Below, in pieces: positions 1 to 7,292 of a stretch of 64,000 bases of DNA (positions are counted from its first letter, which is position 1; each line of letters begins with the position of its first letter). The translations under genes were made by a program, and so were the position numbers. Below the pieces are notes generated by a model, which was not told where the DNA came from, did not search any database, and saw nothing but the letters and a program-made list of their open reading frames with translations. Source of the DNA: Capnocytophaga haemolytica (GTDB lineage Bacteria > Bacteroidota > Bacteroidia > Flavobacteriales > Flavobacteriaceae). The DNA is taken from the NCBI RefSeq assembly GCF_001553545.1, contig NZ_CP014227.1, positions 2,214,501 through 2,278,500 of the forward strand. Direction: 5' to 3'.

Positions 1-555
1 CATATCGATGTGATGGATGGGCTTTTTGTGCCTAATATTTCGTATGGTATGCCTGTGGTGGCTGCCATTGGTAAATATGCCCAAAAGCCGTTGGACGTGC
101 ACCTGATGATCGTAGACCCCGACCGCTATATTGGTGTGTTTGCAGAGTTAGGGGCGGCTATCCTGAGTGTGCATTACGAGACTTGTACGCACCTGCACCG
201 CACTTTGCAGGCTATCAAAGCCGAGGGAATGCAAGCGGGGGTGGCACTCAATCCGCATACGCCCGTAAGTCTGTTGGAGGACTGCATTGCTGATATCGAT
301 GTGCTACTGTTGATGAGCGTAAACCCTGGCTTTGGTGGACAGACCTTCATTGAAAACACTTACAAAAAGGTGCGACAAGCGCGAACACTCATCGCACAAG
401 CGGGTAGCAAGGCACTGATTGAGATCGACGGTGGGGTAACGACCGCCAATGCCCCTGAGCTAAAAGCAGCAGGAGCAGACGCCATAGTGGCAGGGAGCTT
501 CGTTTTCAAAAGTGCTGACCCCGTGGCAACTATTGCTGAGCTTAAAGCGATATAA
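1..555 (+). CDS. rpe: Ribulose-phosphate 3-epimerase, 5' end cut by window
   Basis: Interconverts ribulose 5-phosphate and xylulose 5-phosphate in the cytosolic pentose phosphate pathway. The reading frame is open from base 1 and begins inside the family motif HIDVMDG with its metal-binding His and Asp, so roughly 30 N-terminal residues lie outside the window; the GTG at base 10 is not a real start. Further family motifs are DVHLMI, the loop MSVNPGFGGQ, the strand EIDGGV with an active-site Asp, and the phosphate-binding end AGADAIVAGSFVF. The TIM-barrel C-terminus is complete. The next gene follows after 31 bases on the same strand. Confidence 0.96.
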   Translation, partial: HIDVMDGLFVPNISYGMPVVAAIGKYAQKPLDVHLMIVDPDRYIGVFAELGAAILSVHYETCTHLHRTLQAIKAEGMQAGVALNPHTPVSLLEDCIADIDVLLLMSVNPGFGGQTFIENTYKKVRQARTLIAQAGSKALIEIDGGVTTANAPELKAAGADAIVAGSFVFKSADPVATIAELKAI

Positions 556-586
556 ACCGATGTGATAACATTAAAACAATTTGATT

Positions 587-1180
587 ATGGCAGAGATAGT
601 AAGTTTAAAGCAGTTAGACCTCAATGGCGTATACACCTATGCCGATTATCTGATGTGGAAGCTCCAAGAGCGCGTAGAGCTAATCGCTGGGAAGATCTTT
701 AAGATGAGCCCTGCACCTGCGCTAAACCATCAGGCGGTGTCAGCTAATTTATCAGGGTTATTCTATGTTTTCTTCGATGGAAAACCTTGTAAATATTATG
801 CGGCTCTCGTAGATGTTATTTTAACGAATAAAGACAAGAAGGACAATGAGATAACCACAGTAGTGCAGCCTGACCTCATCGTGGTGTGCGACCCAGAGAA
901 GCGCAAGGGGCGCGCTTGCAAGGGAGCTCCTGACTTGGTGGTGGAAATACTATCGCTGAGCAATAGCAAGCGCGATTTGAAGATCAAATATAAACTCTAC
1001 GAGGAAAATGGCGTACGCGAGTATTGGATAGTCAATCCGCGGGATAAGTACATTCAGCAGTTTGTGCTCGAAGGCAAACACTTCTACCTGAAGGACACGT
1101 ATTACAAGGACGATGGCGACATCGCCTCTGTGGTTTTTGAGGGCTTATCATTGCCATTGGAAAAGGTTTTTAATATCTGA
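587..1180 (+). CDS. Uma2 family (DUF820) PD-(D/E)XK nuclease-like protein
   Basis: A 197-residue protein matching the Uma2/DUF820 family, restriction-endonuclease-fold proteins with no settled role. Seen directly: the N-terminal YADYLMWK and VELIAGKIFKMSPAP segments, the core VQPDLIVVCD followed by APDLVVEILS (the PD...ExL arrangement of the fold) and the YKLYEENGVREYWIVNP block usual for the family. ATG at 587 is preferred to the TTG at 581 because MAEIVSLKQL is the natural beginning. It lies 31 bases after rpe and 7 bases before a lipoprotein gene, so it is probably cotranscribed. No partner methylase is nearby. Family certain, function unknown. Confidence 0.85.
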   Translation: MAEIVSLKQLDLNGVYTYADYLMWKLQERVELIAGKIFKMSPAPALNHQAVSANLSGLFYVFFDGKPCKYYAALVDVILTNKDKKDNEITTVVQPDLIVVCDPEKRKGRACKGAPDLVVEILSLSNSKRDLKIKYKLYEENGVREYWIVNPRDKYIQQFVLEGKHFYLKDTYYKDDGDIASVVFEGLSLPLEKVFNI

Positions 1181-1187
1181 TAGAGAG

Positions 1188-3548
1188 ATGAGGAAGTACA
1201 TTCTTTTTAGCATTATAAGTCTTTTGCTGTGTGCGGCTTGTTCTCACAAAGAGAAAGTGGCACAAGGGGCTACCTTTATTTTCCCTGAAGATACACAAGC
1301 AGTTTTCCGAATTAACGACAAAAACAACTTCCTGAGTGCCATTGCCAATAATGCCTTTTGGAAGGAGCGCAACCCTCAGAGCCTCAACAGTTATGAGACA
1401 AAACTTGTGCAGAGCATTCCCGCTAATGCCGATATATGGGCAGCCTTCTCCACAGGCGACCACTTCACGGTGATTGCCAAGAAAAATACCTCCGATAAAC
1501 AAAGTCTTTGGAAGGAGGCTGACAGCCAAGTGAAGCGACAAACGCAATTCGGCAAGGAATGGTATTACCTCATTTACGACGGTTATTTAATCATCAGTAG
1601 CTCTGAAAATGTAGCTATCTACACACAATTGAAGGATAAACCCCTCACTGAGAACCAAAAGAACCTCCAACAGTTGCAAAAAGTAGGAGGAACGAACTGT
1701 GTGGCTAATCTTTTTATCAAAAAGGATAGGGCTAATGACTTCTTTAAGGTATTCTTCGGCAGTGAGGTGGTAAAGAACACTAAGGATTGGGTGCAGTTAG
1801 ACCTTTCTTTGGAGGAAAATGACATCCGATTCAGTGGTACGGCACTCATCGCTAAGGATAGCACTTCGGTAGATCCGCTGCTGCACACACTCCCTTATCA
1901 GAACAGAGTGCTTGCGGCACTCCCTTCTTCCATCACTGCACTTACTTCCTACACTTTCGAGGACGGCGAAAAGCTTACACTCAGCGATAAGAATGCACTC
2001 AACAGCCCTTTTCGCACTTCCATCAATGGGGTTTCTATTGCCAAAAGTCCTCAAGGGCAGTTTGCCATCACTTCCTGCTTTGATGTTGATGAGGCTTTGC
2101 AGCAATTGCCCGTGCTTTCTGAAGATTTGCAGTATAACTTCCCGATGTACGAGCTCAATGGCGAGCTACCGTTTAAGTTCTTCACTGCCTTTGCCGAAGA
2201 CTTTGTGCCCCGCTATGTGGGCGTAAGCGAGCAGTGCCTCATCTTCACCCCGACCAAAGAACTACTTATTGCGGTGATGAGCGACATCCAGCGCGGCGAC
2301 GTGCTCACTGCGAATAAGGCATACGACCTACTCGAAAAGCATATTGCCTCGAACGTAAGCCTCACGCGGATTACTAATCTCTACGATACCCCCGCTTTCA
2401 GTGCGGCTTATCCTGCCATTGCACAGAACTACCGCTGGGCAGTATTCCAACAAACCCCTCAGAACGATTACTACGTACTGAATTTCGTCTGCAAACACCA
2501 AACCGAAAGCACCCTCTCTGACGAGATGCGCGAACGCTTTCGCTTTACAGTAGATGCCGAGATGATCACCCCACCGACCATTGTGCTGAACCACCGCACC
2601 AAATTGCGCGAAATCGTAGTGCAAGATGCCAATTTTAACTTCTATTTGATAGGCAATAACGGTAGTCTGCTCTGGAAAAAGAAACTCGATGGCAAGATTA
2701 CCAGCCCTATCAAGCAAGTCGATTTATTCAAGAATGGCTTTCTGCAAATGGCATTCACCACCGAGAAATCCGTGTGGATATTAGACCGCAATGGCAATGT
2801 CGTAGCACCCTTCCCACTGAGCTATAAAGAGCGCATCAGTCCATTGGAGGTGTTTGACTACGAGCGCAATAGAGAGTATCGCTTTCTATTTGCTGAAGGC
2901 ACTACACTTCACCTTTTGGATCGAAAAGGGCAGCAGGTGCCAGGCTTCTTCTCGCGCACCAACGGTAAGCCACTCTTTACACCGCGCCACTTCCGCTTCA
3001 ATCAGAAAGATTACTTGGTATACCCTTCCGACAATGGCACTTTTAACATCTTGCACCGCAATGGTGAGACACGTATCCCTGTGAAGCAACAGTTCAAATT
3101 CTCAGACAATCCGCCACTGTGTTGGAACAACAACTTTGTGTTTTCAACTGCAAACGGGGCACTTATCCATATAGATGAAGGAGGAAAAATACGTCAGGAG
3201 GATAAAAAACTCAGTGAAAACAACTATTTAGTAGGTAATACCTATGTTTTCACCCTTCTTTCGGGCAATCAACTCTCTATTGGTGATAAAACCTTTACGC
3301 TTCCCGAAGGAAATTATGACCGTCCGCGTCTTTTCCGTATCCGAAGTATCAATTATGTGGCTTTGAACGATAAAAAACAGCAAAAAGCCTATCTTTATGA
3401 TGAAAATGGTACACTCATAAAGGACTTCCCCTTAGAGAGTGTTTCGCCTATTGATATTGATGTAGATTACGATAAATCAGTGTGGATAGTCACTGAGAAG
3501 ACCCCTACAGAACTCATCCTCTACACTTTAAAGGATTTTAGAAAATAA
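1188..3548 (+). CDS. Large lipoprotein with propeller-like C-terminal repeats
   Basis: A 786-residue protein I do not recognise by name. ATG at 1188 gives a signal peptide ending in a lipobox with Cys18 (LLLCAAC), so a membrane-anchored lipoprotein facing the periplasm or cell surface is expected; the in-frame start at 1113 lies inside the gene before and would destroy this signal. The first 480 residues have no motif I can name. From about 500 on there are repeated strand-turn units ending in D/R-x-x-G (NFYLIGNNGSLLW, VWILDRNGNVV, LHLLDRKGQQV, FNILHRNGETR, AYLYDENGTLI), typical of a beta-propeller of the PQQ/WD type. The stop overlaps the tyrA start by one base (TAATG), indicating translational coupling. 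Confidence 0.75.
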   Translation: MRKYILFSIISLLLCAACSHKEKVAQGATFIFPEDTQAVFRINDKNNFLSAIANNAFWKERNPQSLNSYETKLVQSIPANADIWAAFSTGDHFTVIAKKNTSDKQSLWKEADSQVKRQTQFGKEWYYLIYDGYLIISSSENVAIYTQLKDKPLTENQKNLQQLQKVGGTNCVANLFIKKDRANDFFKVFFGSEVVKNTKDWVQLDLSLEENDIRFSGTALIAKDSTSVDPLLHTLPYQNRVLAALPSSITALTSYTFEDGEKLTLSDKNALNSPFRTSINGVSIAKSPQGQFAITSCFDVDEALQQLPVLSEDLQYNFPMYELNGELPFKFFTAFAEDFVPRYVGVSEQCLIFTPTKELLIAVMSDIQRGDVLTANKAYDLLEKHIASNVSLTRITNLYDTPAFSAAYPAIAQNYRWAVFQQTPQNDYYVLNFVCKHQTESTLSDEMRERFRFTVDAEMITPPTIVLNHRTKLREIVVQDANFNFYLIGNNGSLLWKKKLDGKITSPIKQVDLFKNGFLQMAFTTEKSVWILDRNGNVVAPFPLSYKERISPLEVFDYERNREYRFLFAEGTTLHLLDRKGQQVPGFFSRTNGKPLFTPRHFRFNQKDYLVYPSDNGTFNILHRNGETRIPVKQQFKFSDNPPLCWNNNFVFSTANGALIHIDEGGKIRQEDKKLSENNYLVGNTYVFTLLSGNQLSIGDKTFTLPEGNYDRPRLFRIRSINYVALNDKKQQKAYLYDENGTLIKDFPLESVSPIDIDVDYDKSVWIVTEKTPTELILYTLKDFRK

Positions 3549-4390
3549 TGAAAGAAGCAGTTGTTATCGGGCTGGGGCTCATTGGGGGCTCACTTGCCTT
3601 AGAGCTCAAGAAGCGCGCCAACTACAAAATCAAAGGTATTGATGCCGACCCTGCCAATGTGCAAAAAGCCTTAGAGCTGGGTATTATTGATGAGGAAACC
3701 ACTTACGATGGTTTGCAAAATGCTGAGGTAGTGATTATTGCAGTGCCTGTAAACAAAATTGGCGAAGTAGCCTTGCGGGTGTTAGACTGCGTAGAGAGTG
3801 AAACCTTAGTGATGGATGTCGGTTCGGTGAAGGGCAATATCTGCCGTGAGGTAGCTTCGCACCCACTTCGTTCGCAGTTCGTAGCCGCACACCCGATGGC
3901 AGGGACGGAGTTCTCAGGTCCTGAGGCAGCTATTTACGACCTTTTCGATGGCAAGGTGATGGTGCTCTGCGACGTACAGCAATCGGATTGGCGACTGCTT
4001 GACAGAGCATTGAGCATCAGTAAGCTGCTGAATATGCGCGTAAAGATGATGCCTTCGGAGGAGCACGACCGCCATATCGCCTACGTATCGCACCTCTCGC
4101 ACGTGATCTCTTATGTGCTTGGGCAGACCGTCCTTGAAAAAGAGCGAGACGAGGCACAGATCTTTGATATGGCGAGCTCAGGCTTTGCCTCCACCGTACG
4201 TTTGGCAAAGAGTACGGGCACAATGTGGAGCCCTATTTTCTTGGAAAACCGCGACAATGTGCTGCAAACCCTCGATGAGTATATGGAGAACTTAGCCAAG
4301 TTTCGCACACTCATCGCCGAAAGCGACGACGCAGGACTGAGAAAAACCATCAGCGACATCAACTATATCAAGAAAGTACTCAAAGGGTAA
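3548..4390 (+). CDS. tyrA: Prephenate dehydrogenase
   Basis: NAD(P)-dependent oxidative decarboxylation of prephenate to 4-hydroxyphenylpyruvate, the committed step to tyrosine. The 280 residues start with a Rossmann motif GLGLIGGS (residues 8-15), followed by VIIAVPV, DVGSVKG and the AAHPMAGTEFSG block with the family's active-site His. The helical C-terminal domain carries EEHDRHIAYVSHLSHVISYVL. There is no fused chorismate mutase or ACT domain; the mutase of this genome segment is fused to the DAHP synthase at 11112-12194. The start codon overlaps the stop of the upstream lipoprotein gene. Confidence 0.96.
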   Translation: MKEAVVIGLGLIGGSLALELKKRANYKIKGIDADPANVQKALELGIIDEETTYDGLQNAEVVIIAVPVNKIGEVALRVLDCVESETLVMDVGSVKGNICREVASHPLRSQFVAAHPMAGTEFSGPEAAIYDLFDGKVMVLCDVQQSDWRLLDRALSISKLLNMRVKMMPSEEHDRHIAYVSHLSHVISYVLGQTVLEKERDEAQIFDMASSGFASTVRLAKSTGTMWSPIFLENRDNVLQTLDEYMENLAKFRTLIAESDDAGLRKTISDINYIKKVLKG

Positions 4391-4410
4391 CAGATCTTTC
4401 TTCTTATTTT

Positions 4411-4442
4411 TTTGGTGGATTGGCATTGTTTTTGTATCTTTG
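4411..4442 (+). promoter_or_regulatory. Promoter for the DUF4834-YfhO pair
   Basis: TTTG at 4411-4414, a 20-bp spacer, then TATCTTTG at 4435-4442: a full match to the Bacteroidota -33/-7 consensus. The start codon of the DUF4834 gene is 47 bases downstream. Confidence 0.85.
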
Positions 4443-4488
4443 CACGAAATAATAATATATTCAGTATCACTCTAAAATATAATAATTT

Positions 4489-4767
4489 ATGGCAGAAGCT
4501 TCATTCACAGGGTTTTTAAACACCTTATTAATCATACTTTTGGTGATTATTGCCTTACGAGTATTCTTTCGCATAGCAGGTCCTTACCTAATGCGTTATT
4601 TACTTGGGAAGGTAGAACAACGCATCAATCAGCAGTTTACACAAGCACAACAACGGCCTTACCAACAGACAACAGAAAACAAAGAAACGACCATAGATCC
4701 ATCATCCTCTAAGACCCCACAAGTAAAGAAACAGATTGGGGAGTACATTGATTACGAGGAGATATAA
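4489..4767 (+). CDS. DUF4834 family small membrane protein
   Basis: A 92-residue protein with one strongly hydrophobic helix at about residues 9-33 (FLNTLLIILLVIIALRVFFRIAG), then a basic-amphipathic stretch and a polar Gln/Thr-rich tail ending in IGEYIDYEEI. The pattern fits DUF4834, a small flavobacterial family of unknown function; the conserved end (GEYIDYEEI) resembles the family's usual tail. It has its own strong promoter and is followed after 29 bases by the YfhO gene, the usual partner, so the two are probably expressed together at the inner membrane. Confidence 0.8.
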   Translation: MAEASFTGFLNTLLIILLVIIALRVFFRIAGPYLMRYLLGKVEQRINQQFTQAQQRPYQQTTENKETTIDPSSSKTPQVKKQIGEYIDYEEI

Positions 4768-4796
4768 GTTTTATTATTAAAATATTTATTATAGCA

Positions 4797-7181
4797 GTGA
4801 AAAGATTTTTACCTCATATTGTAGCGATAGTGCTTTTAGCAGTTATCGCAGTAGCATTTTTTTACCCTGTATTGCAAGGTAAGGCAATTTTTCAAAGTGA
4901 TATTGTGCAATATACGGGGATGGCTAAGGAGCGCAATGACTATCGCAGTGAGGAAGGCAAAGAGAGCTATTGGACGAATAGTGCCTTTGGAGGTATGCCC
5001 ACTTATCAATTGGGAGCGCACTATCCGTATAACTTCGTAAAGGGCTTGGACGAAACTATTCGGTTCTTGCCTCGTCCTGCTGATTACCTATTTCTCTATT
5101 TTATAGGGTTTTATGTGCTACTATTAGTGATGAAAGTAGACTATAAATCGGCTTTTTTAGGGGCGGTAGCTTTTGGGTTATCTACCTATCTGATTATCAT
5201 ATTGGGGGTAGGGCATAATGCTAAGGCACACGCTATTGGTTATTTTGCGCCTGTATTAGCAGGTATTATACTGGTATTCAGGGGTAAGTATCTCTGGGGA
5301 GGACTGCTCACAGCCGTGGCTTTAGCTCTGGAACTGAATGCAAATCACCCACAAATGACTTACTACTTGCTCCTATTAGTAGGGGTATTAGGCGTTATAA
5401 ACTTATATAATAGTTTTAAAGAGAAACAATTAAAGCCATATTTCACATCAATTGCTGTGCTTGTAGGGGCATTAGTAGTTAGTCTCTTAGCTAATGCTAC
5501 CCCTCTTTTAGCTACCAAAGAATATGCAGCTTGGAGTACCCGAGGCAAGTCGACACTGACTTTTAACCCTGATGGAACAAAAAAAGAGCACGAAGGGCTT
5601 TCAAAAGACTATATTACCGAATACAGTTATGGCATTGGAGAATCTTTAAACCTCATTGTTCCTCGGCTTTTTGGGGGGTCAAATCACGAGAAGGTAAGTG
5701 AAAGCTCCAAGGCGTATCAGAATTTGGTACTCAAAGGCGTTCCTGCTGAGCACGCAAATCGAGCACCTACCTATTGGGGAGATCAGCCTATTGTAGCAGC
5801 ACCCGCATACATAGGTGCTGTGGTCTTCTTTTTGTTTGTCTTGGCTTTATTTATTGTTAAAGGACGTGTAAAATGGTGGCTTGTGAGTGGTGTAGTACTG
5901 TCATTATTACTTTCGTGGGGTAAGAACTTTGGAGCCCTTACGGATTTAATGATTGATTACTTCCCGATGTACGATAAGTTTAGAGCTGTATCATCTATCC
6001 AAACTATTCTGGAACTCTGTGTGCCACTTTTAGCAATGATTGGCCTCTATAAGTTTGTAAAAGAGCCTGAGAATTACAAAAAGCCGTTACTCCATACGCT
6101 TTATATCAGCTTAGGATTCGTGGTATTTTTATTTCTCATCAAGGGATTTTTTGGGTTTAAAGGTGTAAATGATGTAGCTTATGCGCAGGCTTATGGTGAG
6201 GACTTTATAAATAGCGTAATAGAAGACAGAAAATCAATGTATACTGCTGATTTATTGCGTACTGCCTTCTTTATGCTACTCAGTGCATTATTCCTATTGT
6301 TATTTCAATATAAGAAGATACAACAGTGGGGGCTTTATACCGCATTTTTAGTATTGATAGCTCTTGACTTAGGAGGTGTCGCACGCCGCTATGTAGGCAG
6401 TGGGGATTTCGTTGATAAACGCACTATGGAGTATCCTTTTGAGGAAACCGTTGCTGACACCAATATCCTTAAAGATAAAGGCTATTATCGTGTATATGAG
6501 CCACAGGTAGGTATTAATGGGGCTCGTACTTCCTACTTTCATCATTCGATTGGGGGCTATCACGCTGCTAAGCCTAAGCGTGTACAAGAGCTTTTTGACT
6601 ACCAGATCGCCAAAGGCAATATGGAGGTGCTCAATATGCTAAATGTGAAGTATATCATCTTACCCAACCAACAAGGTGGGCAACAGGTGATGCAGAACGA
6701 TGAGGCATTGGGCAACGCGTGGTTTGTGAAGCAAGTAATTGTAAAGGATAGTGATGATGCAGTAATGAAAACGTTGGAGCACTTTAAGCCAGCAGAAGAG
6801 GCTTTGGTAGTGAAGAAATACTATGACAAGCCGATGACCTTTGCTGTGGATAGCACTGCTACCATACGGCTGACACATTACACTCCTGATATGCTTGAAT
6901 ACCAAAGTGATAATAAGGAGGAAGGCTTTGCAGTGTTCTCAGAGACGCATTACCCTCACGGCTGGAAAGCAACAATTGATGGGCAGCCAGCGCATTTTTA
7001 TCGTGTAGATTATGCTTTGAGAGGAATGCCATTACCAGCAGGCAAGCACACCATCCGCTTTAGCTTTGAGCCTGAAGTAGTGGCTAAAGGTAGTAAGATA
7101 GCTCTTGCTGGGAATGTACTTTTACTCTTGTGGCTTATAGGAGCTGTACTATGGCAATTTAAGAAAGCTCCAAGAAAATAG
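4797..7181 (+). CDS. YfhO family integral membrane protein
   Basis: A 794-residue polytopic inner-membrane protein of the YfhO family, which has a GT-C-like transmembrane fold and is linked in other bacteria to glycosylation of cell-wall polymers. About a dozen hydrophobic helices cover residues 5-550, with early loops carrying SDIVQYTGMAKE and YWTNSAFGGMPTYQ, both usual for the family. A soluble domain at about 550-765 follows (YYRVYEPQVGINGARTSYFHHSIGGYH, then SETHYPHGWKATIDG), and one last helix closes the protein. The start is GTG at 4797; the gene has no ATG start nearby. The exact substrate in this lineage is not known to me. Confidence 0.87.
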   Translation: MKRFLPHIVAIVLLAVIAVAFFYPVLQGKAIFQSDIVQYTGMAKERNDYRSEEGKESYWTNSAFGGMPTYQLGAHYPYNFVKGLDETIRFLPRPADYLFLYFIGFYVLLLVMKVDYKSAFLGAVAFGLSTYLIIILGVGHNAKAHAIGYFAPVLAGIILVFRGKYLWGGLLTAVALALELNANHPQMTYYLLLLVGVLGVINLYNSFKEKQLKPYFTSIAVLVGALVVSLLANATPLLATKEYAAWSTRGKSTLTFNPDGTKKEHEGLSKDYITEYSYGIGESLNLIVPRLFGGSNHEKVSESSKAYQNLVLKGVPAEHANRAPTYWGDQPIVAAPAYIGAVVFFLFVLALFIVKGRVKWWLVSGVVLSLLLSWGKNFGALTDLMIDYFPMYDKFRAVSSIQTILELCVPLLAMIGLYKFVKEPENYKKPLLHTLYISLGFVVFLFLIKGFFGFKGVNDVAYAQAYGEDFINSVIEDRKSMYTADLLRTAFFMLLSALFLLLFQYKKIQQWGLYTAFLVLIALDLGGVARRYVGSGDFVDKRTMEYPFEETVADTNILKDKGYYRVYEPQVGINGARTSYFHHSIGGYHAAKPKRVQELFDYQIAKGNMEVLNMLNVKYIILPNQQGGQQVMQNDEALGNAWFVKQVIVKDSDDAVMKTLEHFKPAEEALVVKKYYDKPMTFAVDSTATIRLTHYTPDMLEYQSDNKEEGFAVFSETHYPHGWKATIDGQPAHFYRVDYALRGMPLPAGKHTIRFSFEPEVVAKGSKIALAGNVLLLLWLIGAVLWQFKKAPRK

Positions 7182-7208
7182 TAAAGACAATATTTTTACA
7201 ACTTTTAT

Positions 7209-7241
7209 TTTGTACACATACCACTTGTTAACGTATCTTTG
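7209..7241 (+). promoter_or_regulatory. Orphan promoter with no gene downstream
   Basis: TTTG at 7209-7212, a 21-bp spacer and TATCTTTG at 7234-7241 form a good Bacteroidota promoter reading rightward. The only thing downstream on this strand is the 3' end of the oppositely transcribed SNF2 gene, so the product would be an antisense or short RNA, or the promoter is left over from a lost gene. Confidence 0.6.
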
Positions 7242-7292
7242 CACTTTGAAATAACACATATTCTCTAAGTACATTGACATAGTGGTTTTTAA

